Below, one piece after another: positions 48,209 to 58,696 of a stretch of 63,887 nucleotides of DNA. This stretch comes from Gammaproteobacteria bacterium. Its GTDB lineage: Bacteria > Pseudomonadota > Gammaproteobacteria > Arenicellales > UBA868. The notes under the pieces are model-generated. The model had not been told where the DNA came from. It did no database searches and worked only from the letters and a program-made list of their open reading frames with translations. The first letter of the stretch is position 1. Each line of letters begins with the position of its first letter. The stretch lies in the NCBI GenBank assembly GCA_014239255.1, contig JAAZZE010000005.1, positions 1-63,887 on the forward strand, in the 5' to 3' direction. Position numbers and translations under genes: made by a program.

Positions 48209-49477
48209 TCAGGAGTTATTGTCACAGATGGTTTTCAGGTGCTCGAGCAGTTTGTCGAAATGGCCAGGGATTTTTTTCATATCTTCCCTTAAGCGCTGAT
48301 TGCAGTGAGCTTTTAGTGGCATGTCCAGGGTATCCCAATGGTAATCAACCGGCGTACCGGGAGCGACTTCGCCTATGAGTATCTGCGCGCGGCGGTTGTC
48401 TCTCGAATCGTACCAGTCGAGGGCGCCGCTATTTAACATTACATCAAGATGAGCCAGACCTTCCCCGGCGATGAAGGTGCGCAGACCGCGGTCGTCTTTT
48501 TCCAGTGATTCATGGATATGGCCATTGAGCACTGTGTCGACCCCGCGGCGTAAGAGTTCACGGTGTAGCCACGCGTCTTCACCCCAGTTCTTGATACTGT
48601 GATCCGTCGGCCGCTTCTTGGATTGGCGAAGGTCGGTAACCGGTCGGTGAGTGAACACCACGTAGTCCCGGATGCCCGGGTTATTGGCCAGTGATGGAAT
48701 CTGGCGCAGCAGGGCGCCGCGGGCGCCACCTGACCAGGGAATGGTGTCAGCGGCCGTATCGAGATTAATAAACTGGACCCCTCCCAGACTAAAACTGGCG
48801 TTTCGTGGGCCAACACTGGTTTCAAACCAGTTACTCAATTTACCATCGAAGCTGTGAGGCAGATCATGGTTGCCGATTGTCGCGTAAGTGGGCAGTGGGG
48901 CGCTAGACAGTATACGAGCGACATTCAGGTCATCATTGGGCTGGTAATAGAGGTCGCCTAGGTGAAGCAGAAACTGTGCGCCCAACTGCTTTGCGCGTTG
49001 CAGTGTCCAGGCGAGTTCGCGGTCGCCACCGGTGTCGCCGATTGCAACAAAGCGGTAACTTTGAGCGAACGGCACGCGCCAACGCAGGGTCAAAGTCCCC
49101 TTGGCACTATTGCCAGTGACTGTACGCAACAGGCCTGTTGCCTTTTCTTCGCTGATAATGCCGCTACCCGAGACGTCCAGTGTCGCTAGTCGGTGAACAT
49201 TATCCAGTGTTACTTTGAAATCTCCTTCAATGCGCAGCACCGGTTCTGGGGCAAATGCACGCCATGCATAAGCATCTTCATGAATAGCCAAAGGGAAGGC
49301 GCCGTTGCCATGGACAGTAAAACCTCTATCCGGGTGGTGTGCTACATGCGGGACGCGGCGAGGCTCCAGCGCCAGTGGTATGCGCATCCCACGCATAGCC
49401 AGCGCATTGGCGCCAACGCCTGCACCGACCAGTGCGAGATATCCAAGAAATTCGCGACGTGAAAAGGGTGTGCCCAT
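48209..49477 (-). CDS. Tat-exported metallophosphoesterase
   Basis: MGTPFSRREFLGYLALVGAG Tat signal; AIGDTGGDRE, LHLGDLYY, TIGNHDLPHS, VLNGHIHE. Confidence 0.87.
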   Translation of the reverse strand: MGTPFSRREFLGYLALVGAGVGANALAMRGMRIPLALEPRRVPHVAHHPDRGFTVHGNGAFPLAIHEDAYAWRAFAPEPVLRIEGDFKVTLDNVHRLATLDVSGSGIISEEKATGLLRTVTGNSAKGTLTLRWRVPFAQSYRFVAIGDTGGDRELAWTLQRAKQLGAQFLLHLGDLYYQPNDDLNVARILSSAPLPTYATIGNHDLPHSFDGKLSNWFETSVGPRNASFSLGGVQFINLDTAADTIPWSGGARGALLRQIPSLANNPGIRDYVVFTHRPVTDLRQSKKRPTDHSIKNWGEDAWLHRELLRRGVDTVLNGHIHESLEKDDRGLRTFIAGEGLAHLDVMLNSGALDWYDSRDNRRAQILIGEVAPGTPVDYHWDTLDMPLKAHCNQRLREDMKKIPGHFDKLLEHLKTICDNNS

Positions 49478-49678
49478 AAGATACAGTTTTGATCCTACCG
49501 AGCGATTGCACCAGCACACAAAGGCCGATGCACAAAATATCGGACACGGCGCAACAAAGCGGTTGTTTGTTTAGTGGTTTGGCAATCGGTTGCCGATTTT
49601 TCGAGCACAAGCACTGACTAAGGATTTTAACACCCGAGCTGGATGCCGATTTCGCCCAGCCCTTGACAACTGGCGGTT

Positions 49679-50422
49679 TCAGTCTTGGGCAGCTGCTTGC
49701 GCAAGTATGGTGAGAGTGTTGATGTCGTGCACGGTGAGGCACTGGCGGCTGGTGTCGATCAGACCATCTTTTTTCAACCGATTTAGCGCGCGGGTTACGC
49801 TTTCACGGGTTGTGTTGGTGCGGCTGGCAAGATCGGCGTGGGTCGGTGCAGGGGTAATCTGGGCACTGTTGTCGCTGGCACGATGCGCTCTGGCCAGGCG
49901 CAGCAGTTCAGCATGGATGCGGTTGCCCGAGCTTAGCGTGCTGAATTCAAACACTTTCTCATCAGCTTGGCGGAGCCGTAAAGCCAGTTCGATCATCAGT
50001 GAGCGCATCATCTGCGGATGCTTATCGAGAAAAGCATTGAACGCTTGCGCACTTAGTGAGGCGAGCAGACTCTCTTCAACAGTGACCACGAAACTGGAAC
50101 GGGGTTGGCCATCCAGAGCAGACAACTCGCCGAAGACATCTCCACTGGTAAGTTCAGCAAAAGTGATTTCCTTGCCTGCACCGGAGAATGTTTTGGCGCT
50201 GACCCGCCCATTGCAAACAAAGTAAACCTGATCACAAGGTGTGTTTTGGATTAGCACTTCAGTTGCACCGTCGTAGCGCGACCACGTGCACTGATCGGCC
50301 AGGTGCGCAAGCTGCTCGTCGTTGAGTGAAGACAGTATTCGCACCTGTCGCAAGGCCGTAACACTGACACTACCGCTGGGTTGCTCGGTCATGGCACGTT
50401 CCCGATGGCTCTTATCGCTCAC
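49679..50422 (-). CDS. Crp/Fnr family transcriptional regulator
   Basis: cNMP-binding fold DQVYFVCNGRVSAKTFSGAGKEITFAELTSGDVFGELSAL; HTH THADLASRTNTTRESVTRALNRLKKDGLI. Confidence 0.9.
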   Translation of the reverse strand: MSDKSHRERAMTEQPSGSVSVTALRQVRILSSLNDEQLAHLADQCTWSRYDGATEVLIQNTPCDQVYFVCNGRVSAKTFSGAGKEITFAELTSGDVFGELSALDGQPRSSFVVTVEESLLASLSAQAFNAFLDKHPQMMRSLMIELALRLRQADEKVFEFSTLSSGNRIHAELLRLARAHRASDNSAQITPAPTHADLASRTNTTRESVTRALNRLKKDGLIDTSRQCLTVHDINTLTILAQAAAQD

Positions 50423-50516
50423 ACCTTAACTGATTTGGGACGTCAAGGCGAACCTGAGATGGCTTGGGAGAAAAGTCCCTGTTTCGATATTCACTTCCCG
50501 GATATGATCGCACCAT

Positions 50517-51323
50517 ATGAACGCCTTGCTGCCAGAGCGCATCGTCTGTCTGACCGAGGAAACCACTGAAACGCTCTATCTCATCGGCGAGGCAAAGCGC
50601 ATCGTAGGCATTTCAGGTTTTACCGTACGCCCACCGCAGGCGCGCAAGGAAAAACCCCGGGTCAGCGCTTTTACCAGCGCCAAGATAGATAAGATTCTGG
50701 CTCTCTCGCCAGACCTGGTTCTGGGATTTTCGGATCTGCAGGCTGATATCGCTGCTGACCTGATAAGGGCGGGGATGACCGTGATGGTATTCAACCACCG
50801 TTCAGTTGACGGTATTCTGGGTATGATACGTACCCTGGGGGCGATGGTGGGCGCCCCTGACCGGGCCGAAATGCTGGCTTATGATTGTGAACAGCGTTTG
50901 ATTCGGGCACGTTCGCAAATTCGCATGCCGCTACCGCGGGTGTACTTTGAGGAGTGGGATGAACCGCAGATTTCAGCGATTCGCTGGGTTTCCGAGCTGA
51001 TTGGATTCGCTGGCGGTGAGGATATTTTCCCCGAACTTGCAAAATGCCCCGATGGCAAGGGCCGCATTATCGCTGACCCGTTGGAGGTGGTGCGCCGCCG
51101 GCCAGACATTATCATTGGTTCGTGGTGCGGCAAAAAGTTTCGCCCAGAGAAAGTGGCCGCCCGTATGGGTTGGGAAAGTATTCCGGCTGTGCGTTGCGGT
51201 GCGCTGTTCGAGATTAAATCTGCCGAGATTCTCCAGCCTGGCCCAGCCGCGCTGACTGATGGGCTGGCGCGCCTGCGCGCGATTATCGATAGCTGGCATG
51301 CGGCAAAAGGCTTACCGCAATGA
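50517..51323 (+). CDS. BtuF-like cobalamin-binding/periplasmic-binding fold protein lacking a signal peptide
   Basis: RIVCLTEETTETLYLIGEAKRIVGISGF, DKILALSPDLVLGFSDLQADIAADL; N-terminus begins directly with the domain. Confidence 0.83.
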   Translation: MNALLPERIVCLTEETTETLYLIGEAKRIVGISGFTVRPPQARKEKPRVSAFTSAKIDKILALSPDLVLGFSDLQADIAADLIRAGMTVMVFNHRSVDGILGMIRTLGAMVGAPDRAEMLAYDCEQRLIRARSQIRMPLPRVYFEEWDEPQISAIRWVSELIGFAGGEDIFPELAKCPDGKGRIIADPLEVVRRRPDIIIGSWCGKKFRPEKVAARMGWESIPAVRCGALFEIKSAEILQPGPAALTDGLARLRAIIDSWHAAKGLPQ

Positions 51324-51357
51324 TCGAACCGATTCCCGTATCCTGATTGCCAACGAC

Positions 51358-53004
51358 CTATTGCGCGACTACGGTTTCATTCCACACCTCAAGGTCCATC
51401 GCTGCCGCAATCAATGCGCGGGTGTAGTCGTCCACCGGCCGGTGAAACACGTCTTCAGCACTTCCTTGTTCAACTATTTTGCCTGCCCGCATGACGATGA
51501 TGTCATCGGCCAGCGCACGTACTACTTTGAGGTCGTGGCTGATAAAAAGATAGCTTAGCCCGTGATTGGCCTGCAGGCGCAGCAGCAGCTCAATCATCTG
51601 CGCCTGTACTGCCCGGTCCAGGGCAGAGGTCGGCTCATCAAGCATGACCACGGCCGGTTTCATGATAATTGCGCGTGCCAATGCGATCCGTTGGCGCTGA
51701 CCTCCTGAAAATTCGTGTGGGTAACGGTGCTGCGTGTCCGGATCAAGGCCTACCTCATGCAGGGCGTGGATCACCTGGGCTTCACGGATGTTTTCATCGC
51801 CGATGTCATGCGCCACCAGACCCTCGGCAATGATCTGATTGACCGTCAGCCGGGGACTGAGGCTGCCATAGGGATCCTGGAATACGACCTGCAGTTCACG
51901 TCGCAGCGCCTTTAAATCGCGTCTTGCCAGGTTGTCGATGCGCTGGTTCTTAAAGACGATCTCGCCTCGACTGCGCATCAGCCGCAGTAGAGCTAACGCC
52001 AGAGTGGTCTTACCCGAGCCGCTCTCGCCGACCACGCCGAGGGTGCGGCCGCGGTACAAAGACAGGCTGATGTCGTCCACTGCCCGGACATAATCCACCG
52101 TGCGGCGCAGTACGCCGCGTCGCACTGGAAACCAGACCCGTAACCGTTTTGCCTGCATAACTATCTCGCCGGCCTTATCCCGGTGTGGTTGCTTGCCTTG
52201 CGGTTCGGCGCCGATCAACTCACGGGTATAGGCATGTGCCGGCTTCTCAAAGATCTCCCGGCAGGTACCGTGTTCAACGATGATGCCACTTTGCATCACG
52301 TAGACCCGCCCGCAGACTTTCTTGACCACTCCTAGGTCATGGGTGATCAGTAATAACGCCATACCCAGGTCGCGACGCAGGTCACTCAGTAGCGCTAATA
52401 TCTGGGCCTGGGTGGTGACATCAACTGCGGTCGTGGGTTCGTCGGCAATCAGCAGATCGGGCTCGTTGGCCAGCGCCATGGCAATCATGACCCGTTGGCG
52501 CTGGCCGCCGGACAGCTGGTGCGGCCAGGCTTTGAGTTGGCGTTTGGGATCGCGGATACGGACCAGTTCCAGCAGTTCAAAGGCGCGTTGTCGGGCCTGA
52601 TCATGATTCATTCCTTTATGCAGTATCAGGGTTTCACAGATCTGCTTTTCCACGATGTGCAGCGGATTGAGTGAGAGCATGGGCTCCTGGAAGATCATAC
52701 CGATCCGATCACCACGGACGCGGTGCAGTGTCTGGGTATCGGCGCCCAGTAGCTCGTCACCGCGAAAGCGAATACTGCCGCGCGGATGGCTGGCGCGAGG
52801 GTAGGGCAGCAGCCCCAGCACGGACAGCGCTGTGACCGACTTGCCCGAGCCAGACTCACCCACGAGCGCAACACTTTCGCCACGGCCCACCTGCAAAGAG
52901 ACATCACGTACCGCGTCGACCACCCCGCTGGGCATGGAAAAGCGTACCGACAGCTGATCGATCTTAAGCAACGGTGCGCTCGCTTGGGCATTTTCTGCCA
53001 TCAT
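51358..53004 (-). CDS. yejF: Microcin C/oligopeptide-type ABC transporter, duplicated ATPase
   Basis: Two Walker A ([28 protein letters not shown]) and two LSGGQRQR-type motifs. Confidence 0.92.
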   Translation of the reverse strand: MMAENAQASAPLLKIDQLSVRFSMPSGVVDAVRDVSLQVGRGESVALVGESGSGKSVTALSVLGLLPYPRASHPRGSIRFRGDELLGADTQTLHRVRGDRIGMIFQEPMLSLNPLHIVEKQICETLILHKGMNHDQARQRAFELLELVRIRDPKRQLKAWPHQLSGGQRQRVMIAMALANEPDLLIADEPTTAVDVTTQAQILALLSDLRRDLGMALLLITHDLGVVKKVCGRVYVMQSGIIVEHGTCREIFEKPAHAYTRELIGAEPQGKQPHRDKAGEIVMQAKRLRVWFPVRRGVLRRTVDYVRAVDDISLSLYRGRTLGVVGESGSGKTTLALALLRLMRSRGEIVFKNQRIDNLARRDLKALRRELQVVFQDPYGSLSPRLTVNQIIAEGLVAHDIGDENIREAQVIHALHEVGLDPDTQHRYPHEFSGGQRQRIALARAIIMKPAVVMLDEPTSALDRAVQAQMIELLLRLQANHGLSYLFISHDLKVVRALADDIIVMRAGKIVEQGSAEDVFHRPVDDYTRALIAAAMDLEVWNETVVAQ

Positions 53005-54038
53005 GAGTCCATCGTCTTGCGGGGGTCAAAGGCATCGCGGACTGCTTCACCGACAAAGATCAGCAGGCTTAGCATGGCGCCGATCACAAAAAACCCCGTG
53101 AGTCCCAGCCATGGGGCCTGCAGATTAGCCTTGCCCTGTGCCAGCAGTTCACCCAGTGAGGCAGACCCTGGCGGTAGGCCGATGCCGAGAAAGTCCAGTG
53201 ACGTGAGTACCGTAACCGAGCCGGCCAGGGTAAAGGGTACGAACGTAATAGTGGCAACCATGGCGTTGGGCAGTACATGGCGGAAAATAATGACCCGACT
53301 GCTCACCCCCAGTGCCTGGGCCGCACGCACGTATTCGAAATTACGCGCCCGCAGAAACTCCGCCCGCACCACACCCACAAAGCCCATCCACGAGAACAGC
53401 AGCAGCAGGCCCAGCAGCCACCAGAAGTTGGGTTCGACCACGCTCGCAAGAATGATCAACAGGTACAGCGTGGGCAGTCCCGACCAGACCTCGATAAAGC
53501 GCTGCGCCAGCAGGTCGGTCCAGCCACCGAAGTAGCCCTGCGCGGCGCCAGCGGCAACGCCGATGATGGCACTGATTATAGTCAGTGCAAAACCAAACAG
53601 TACCGAGATACGAAACCCATAAATCGCGCGCGCCAGCACATCGCGGGCCTGGTCATCGGTACCGAGCCAGTGCTGCGCATCAGGAGGTGCCGGTGCCGGT
53701 ACCGGCAGGTCCCAGGCGACCGTCTGATGGTGATAGCGGATGGGTGGCCATAGCATCCAGCCCTTGGCATTGATCAGCCCGGCAAGATAGGGATTGCGAT
53801 AATCGGCTTCGGTCAGAAAGTCACCGCCAAAGGTAGTTTCCGAATAATCTTTAAAGATCGGCGCGTAGATCCGGCCATCGTAGACCACGATAAAGGGCTT
53901 GTCGTTAGCGACGAACTCGGCAAAAAGCGAAACCGTGAACAGAGCCAGGAAAATCCACAATGACCACCAGCCGCGCCGGTTGGCGCGAAAGTTATGCAGC
54001 CGCCGCCGGGTCAACGGGCTGAAACGCTCTGCCTTCAC
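53001..54038 (-). CDS. yejE: ABC transporter permease YejE
   Basis: GRIYAPIFKDYSETTFGGDFLTEADYRNPYL, LGTDDQARDVLARAIYGFRISVLFG. Confidence 0.92.
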   Translation of the reverse strand: MKAERFSPLTRRRLHNFRANRRGWWSLWIFLALFTVSLFAEFVANDKPFIVVYDGRIYAPIFKDYSETTFGGDFLTEADYRNPYLAGLINAKGWMLWPPIRYHHQTVAWDLPVPAPAPPDAQHWLGTDDQARDVLARAIYGFRISVLFGFALTIISAIIGVAAGAAQGYFGGWTDLLAQRFIEVWSGLPTLYLLIILASVVEPNFWWLLGLLLLFSWMGFVGVVRAEFLRARNFEYVRAAQALGVSSRVIIFRHVLPNAMVATITFVPFTLAGSVTVLTSLDFLGIGLPPGSASLGELLAQGKANLQAPWLGLTGFFVIGAMLSLLIFVGEAVRDAFDPRKTMDS

Positions 54039-55139
54039 TTAGCCCTCCCGGCTATCGAAATCGATGCGCGGATCAATCACGGTGTACATCAGGTCACCGA
54101 CCAGGCTCATCAGCAGGCCCAACAAAGAGAAGAAGAAAAGCGTGCCGAACATCACCGGGTAATCACGGGCGAACGCGGCCTCAAAACCGAGCAGGCCCAG
54201 GCCGTCCAGCGAAAAAATAATCTCGATTAACAACGAGCCGGTGAACAGGATACTGATAAATGCACTGGGAAAGCCGGCGATCACGATCAGCATGGCATTG
54301 CGGAACACATGGCCATAGAGTACGCGGCCCTCGGTCAACCCCTTGGCCCGTGCTGTCAGTACGTACTGCTGGTTGATCTGGTCGAGAAAGGAGTTCTTGG
54401 TCAGCATGGTGAGGGTAGCAAAACCGCCGATCGTCATTGCCACTACCGGTAGCGTGATATGCCAGAAGTAGTCCGTAATACGCGCAGGCCAGGAGAGCAC
54501 TTCCCAGTTCTCCGAAGTAAGCCACGCCAATGGAAACCAGTCGAGGTAGCTGCCCCCGGCAAAGAGCACCAGTAGGAACACGGCAAACAAAAAGCTCGGG
54601 GTCGCGGTGCCGATCACGATCACCAGACTGGTTGCAACGTCAAAACGGCTGCCATCGCGCACTGCCTTGGCAATACCCAGTGGAATTGAGATGAGGTAGA
54701 CCAGCAACGTGGTCCATATTCCCAATGAGATTGATACCGGCATTTTGTCCAGTACCAACTCGACGACCGCACGATCTCGATAGAAACTCTCACCGAAGTC
54801 GAATACCAGATAGCGCTTCATCATCGTGATGAAGCGGACATGCAGGGGCTGGTCAAAGCCAAAGCGCACTTCCAGTTCGCGGATAAAGTCAGGGTCCAGC
54901 CCCTGCGCACCGCGGTACTTGTTGCTCAGTGACTGGGTGGTCGGGGCACTTGACAGGGTCTCGCTGGCGCCCGTACGTGTGACTCGCTCAGTGATATTCG
55001 AGCCGACACCGGTTAATTGTGAAATGATCTGTTCGACCGGCCCGCCAGGGGCCACCTGGATGATCACAAAATTGATCACCATAATCGCAAAAAGCGTGGG
55101 AATCATCAGCAACAGACGACGGATGATGTAGGCTGTCAT
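54039..55139 (-). CDS. yejB: ABC transporter permease YejB
   Basis: IIRRLLLMIPTLFAIMVINFVIIQVAPGGPVEQ, PDFIRELEVRFGFDQPLHVRF. Confidence 0.92.
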   Translation of the reverse strand: MTAYIIRRLLLMIPTLFAIMVINFVIIQVAPGGPVEQIISQLTGVGSNITERVTRTGASETLSSAPTTQSLSNKYRGAQGLDPDFIRELEVRFGFDQPLHVRFITMMKRYLVFDFGESFYRDRAVVELVLDKMPVSISLGIWTTLLVYLISIPLGIAKAVRDGSRFDVATSLVIVIGTATPSFLFAVFLLVLFAGGSYLDWFPLAWLTSENWEVLSWPARITDYFWHITLPVVAMTIGGFATLTMLTKNSFLDQINQQYVLTARAKGLTEGRVLYGHVFRNAMLIVIAGFPSAFISILFTGSLLIEIIFSLDGLGLLGFEAAFARDYPVMFGTLFFFSLLGLLMSLVGDLMYTVIDPRIDFDSREG

Positions 55140-55189
55140 AGGCGGTCTTATGTCGGGACCAGGAGGTTACGCGCGACTACGCCACAGGC

Positions 55190-57001
55190 CTACTGACGCG
55201 CCTGTTGCAGTGCCTGCGCGCGGGCTTCATCAAACCACCAGCGACTGGTCATGACCCCGGTGCGCAGCGGCTCTGCCGGGCGGCCGAACTTGTCCCAGTA
55301 CAGTACTCGGTCTGCACGGATATGCCAATGTGGCACTACGTAGTGCCCCCACAGTAGCACCCGGTCAAGTGCCCGGGTGCGCTGGTTAAGCTGCTGGCGT
55401 GATTCTGATTGCAGTATCAGTTCGATCAGTTCGTCCACCACCGGGTCTGCGATACCGGCGAGGTTGCGACTGCCCTGGGTCTTCGCCGCCTGTTGGCTCC
55501 AATACTCTTGTTGTTCGTTGCCGGGTGTTTCGCTCTGGCCCCAGACCCACACGATCATGTCAAAGTCAAACTGGCGAAACCGGTTAATGTATTGGCTTTC
55601 ATCCACCAAACGGATCTTTGTCTCGATCCCGAGGCGCTTGAGGTTGCGGATGTATGGCAGCACCACGCGCTCAAAGGCCGGACTCACCAACAGGATCTCG
55701 AAACGAAACGGCTCACCGCTTGTCCCGTTGACGAGCTTGAGGTCTTCAACGACCCAGCCGGCCTTTTGCAGCAGTGCGGTTGCCCGCCGCAGGTTGGCAC
55801 GCGACCAGCCGCTGCCATCTGTAACAGAAGGCGCATAGGCTTTGCCGAAGACGTCATCGGGCACCTTCCCGCGAAAGCGTTCCAGAATTGTCAGTTCTTC
55901 GCCACTGGCTTCACCGCTTGAAGCCAGATCAGAGTTGGAGAAAAAACTGGTAGTACGGGTGTACTGGCTATTGAACAGGTTGCGATTGGTCCACTCGAAA
56001 TCAAACGCCAATCCCAAAGCTTCGCGAACCCGGACATCAGCGAACTGGCCCCGCCGGGCATTCATCACAAAGGCCTGCATGCCGGTAGGCATACGGTGCG
56101 CCACCAGTTCTTTTTTCAGCCAGCCTTTTTTAACCGCCGGCACTTTGTAATCTTCAGCCCAGGCTTTGGCCTGGTTCTCAGCCCGAAAGTCGATGTCTCC
56201 GGCCTTGATCGCCAATCGAATCGGGGTAGCGTCCCGGAAGAAATTGGTACGAATAAGATCAAAGTTATCCAGTCCCCGGCGCACGGGAAGATCACCACCC
56301 CAGTAGTCGATGACACGCTCCTGCACGGTGTAGCGTCCGGCCTCGAACTGTTTGACGCGGTAAGGCCCACTGCCGAGCGGCGGCTCCAAAGTGGTGGCAC
56401 CAAAGTCGCGGTCGGCCCAGTAGTGTTTGGGCAGGATGGGCAACTGGCCGACAATCAGCGGCAACTCGCGGTTGCCCGATTCCTTGAAATTGAAACGAAC
56501 ACGGTGCGTGTCCAACGCCTCGACAGTACTCACCGCGCTGTAGTAGAAACGGTATTGGGGGTTTCCCTGGCTGACCAGCGTTTCGAACGACCAGACAACA
56601 TCATCGGCGGTGATGGGCGCGCCGTCGTGCCAACGAGCTTGTGGACGAAGGTGAAAGATTACCCAGGCACGGTCGGGTGGCCATTCGATGGTACTGGCAA
56701 TCAGGCCATAGCCGGTAAAAGGCTCGTCAGCGCTGGTCACCAGCAGCGTTTCTACTGATCCGGTGCTGACGGCATTGCCTTTGGGAATGAACGGGTGGAA
56801 ACTGTCATAGGTTCCCTGGGATGCAAGGCGCAAAGTGCCGCCCTTGGGTGCGTCGGGGTTGGCGTAATCAAAGTGGGTAAAGTCTGCCGGGTAGCGGGGG
56901 GTTTCGTTGTCAAACATGGCAATGGCATGACTACGCAGTACATCGCTGGCGGTCACCGTGACCGGACCCAGGGTGAACAATAGGCAGAGAAACCATCGCA
57001 T
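55190..57001 (-). CDS. yejA: Extracellular solute-binding protein YejA
   Basis: Signal peptide; FDYANPDAPKGGTLRLASQGTYDSFHPFIPKGNA, ARWHDGAPITADDVVWSFE. Confidence 0.93.
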   Translation of the reverse strand: MRWFLCLLFTLGPVTVTASDVLRSHAIAMFDNETPRYPADFTHFDYANPDAPKGGTLRLASQGTYDSFHPFIPKGNAVSTGSVETLLVTSADEPFTGYGLIASTIEWPPDRAWVIFHLRPQARWHDGAPITADDVVWSFETLVSQGNPQYRFYYSAVSTVEALDTHRVRFNFKESGNRELPLIVGQLPILPKHYWADRDFGATTLEPPLGSGPYRVKQFEAGRYTVQERVIDYWGGDLPVRRGLDNFDLIRTNFFRDATPIRLAIKAGDIDFRAENQAKAWAEDYKVPAVKKGWLKKELVAHRMPTGMQAFVMNARRGQFADVRVREALGLAFDFEWTNRNLFNSQYTRTTSFFSNSDLASSGEASGEELTILERFRGKVPDDVFGKAYAPSVTDGSGWSRANLRRATALLQKAGWVVEDLKLVNGTSGEPFRFEILLVSPAFERVVLPYIRNLKRLGIETKIRLVDESQYINRFRQFDFDMIVWVWGQSETPGNEQQEYWSQQAAKTQGSRNLAGIADPVVDELIELILQSESRQQLNQRTRALDRVLLWGHYVVPHWHIRADRVLYWDKFGRPAEPLRTGVMTSRWWFDEARAQALQQARQ

Positions 57002-57112
57002 GATGAGATCATTATATCCGGGCATAGCCGCGATCCGGTTACAGCCACGTACCCATGCACTCTTCAGGGCAGCGATTCTTCAGTGTGCTGGCACGGCTCA
57101 GGCCTTGCGCCA

Positions 57113-58180
57113 ATGAGTACTCATGTTGCTGGCTTTAACCGCGCAGTACTGCGTTGGTATCGCGCCCATGGCCGCCATGGCTTGCCCTGGCAGCGCGATC
57201 GGGATCCTTATCGCATATGGGTTTCTGAGATCATGTTGCAGCAGACCCAGGTGGTTACGGTGATTCCCTACTACGAGCGTTTTATCTTGCGTTTCCCCGA
57301 TATTGCTCGCCTCGCGCGCGCCTCGATAGACACGGTGCTCGATCATTGGACAGGACTGGGGTATTACGCACGCGCCCGTAACCTGCACCAAGCTGCCAAG
57401 CTGATACAGCATGATCATGGCGGGGTTTTCCCAGATACATTCGAGGCCGTGATTGCACTGCCGGGGATCGGCCGCTCTAGTGCAGGCGCCATTCTCAGTT
57501 TTGCTTACCACAGACGCCACCCCGTGCTCGATGGCAACGTACGTCGCGTACTCGCGCGTTATTTTGCGATTCAGGGCGATCCGGGCCAGGTCACAACTCA
57601 GGAAGCGCTGTGGGATCGGGCGAGCGAGGTCCTACCCAAAACGGGTGTCCGTGCAGCGGATTTCAACCAGGCCATGATGGATTTGGGTGCACTGCTTTGC
57701 ACCCGTACGCGTCCTCGCTGCGCGAAGTGCCCGTTGGCCAGGGGGTGCGAGGGGCATGCTTCAGGAGTGCCCGAACGTTTGCCGCTTCGCCGCCCCCGGC
57801 GCGCGCGCCCGGCACGCCAGATCACCATGCTGATTCTGGTTGACCCGGCTGGTCGGGTTCTGCTTGAGCGCCGTCCAGCCAAAGGCATATGGGGTGGCCT
57901 GTGGAGTTTCCCCGAGTGCCCGATGGGTGTCGACCCAGGGGCCCGGTGTCGCGAGGTATTTGGTGTCGCTTCCCAACCACTGGCGCCCCTACCTCCGATA
58001 CGCCATGGCTTTACCCATTTCACATTGACGATCCATCCACAGTTATTGCGGGTCGGTCCCTCAGCCGGCGCTAGAATAGGCAGCGACAGCTTTCACTGGA
58101 TAGCCCCCGGAGTCGCGCCTCGGCGCGGTCTGGCAACTCCAGTAAAGCGATTGCTAAAACAACTGGGCAGAGTTTTATGA
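57113..58180 (+). CDS. mutY: A/G-specific adenine glycosylase
   Basis: GLPWQRDRDPYRIWVSEIMLQQTQVVTVIPYY, ALPGIGRSSAGAILSFAY, CX6CX2CX5C Fe-S cluster, C-terminal NUDIX-like domain. Confidence 0.95.
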   Translation: MSTHVAGFNRAVLRWYRAHGRHGLPWQRDRDPYRIWVSEIMLQQTQVVTVIPYYERFILRFPDIARLARASIDTVLDHWTGLGYYARARNLHQAAKLIQHDHGGVFPDTFEAVIALPGIGRSSAGAILSFAYHRRHPVLDGNVRRVLARYFAIQGDPGQVTTQEALWDRASEVLPKTGVRAADFNQAMMDLGALLCTRTRPRCAKCPLARGCEGHASGVPERLPLRRPRRARPARQITMLILVDPAGRVLLERRPAKGIWGGLWSFPECPMGVDPGARCREVFGVASQPLAPLPPIRHGFTHFTLTIHPQLLRVGPSAGARIGSDSFHWIAPGVAPRRGLATPVKRLLKQLGRVL

Positions 58181-58458
58181 GCAAAATGGTGGATTGTGTG
58201 GTTCTGGGCCGGCAAGCCCCGGCTCTTGAGACAGCGCCGTGGCCGGGTGATCTTGGCGAGCGGATCGTGCAGCAGGTATCGCTTGAGGGCTGGCAGCAAT
58301 GGTTGGCGCGCCAGACGATGCTGATGAATGAGAAACGTCTGAGCCCGATTAACCCCGAGCATCGGGCCTACCTCGAACGCCAGATGGAAGCCTTTCTTTT
58401 TGGTGATGGCGGCGACAGTCCGGAAGGCTGGGTTTCTCCCGAAAACAAGAAGAGTTGA
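58177..58458 (+). CDS. yggX: Probable Fe(2+)-trafficking/oxidative damage protection protein
   Basis: VDCVVLGRQAPALETAPWPGDLGERI, WLARQTMLMNEKRLSPINPEHRAYLERQME; ATGA overlap with mutY. Confidence 0.93.
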   Translation: MSKMVDCVVLGRQAPALETAPWPGDLGERIVQQVSLEGWQQWLARQTMLMNEKRLSPINPEHRAYLERQMEAFLFGDGGDSPEGWVSPENKKS

Positions 58459-58696
58459 TATACTTGCCCGCTTCAGAGTTGACTCGATCGGCCAAGCGCC
58501 ACCCCGTTGCACAAAACTGCATCTTACCGTTCCCGCACTGCCCGGCCAACAATCCGGTACTATCCGGTTTGTTATCCCGTTGTAGGGTCGCCAGCCGATC
58601 AATCACCCGTTGCGCTAGAGCTTATCGACAAAGACGTGATCGAGACAGCCCGAATAACCGCCAGATTTTTGATACTCTGTAGGCAAAGGAGAAAGC

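Noticed and set aside
58459-58696. tRNA between yggX and pckA
   Set aside because: Read for cloverleaf and GGTTCGAAT-type T-loop; none seen.
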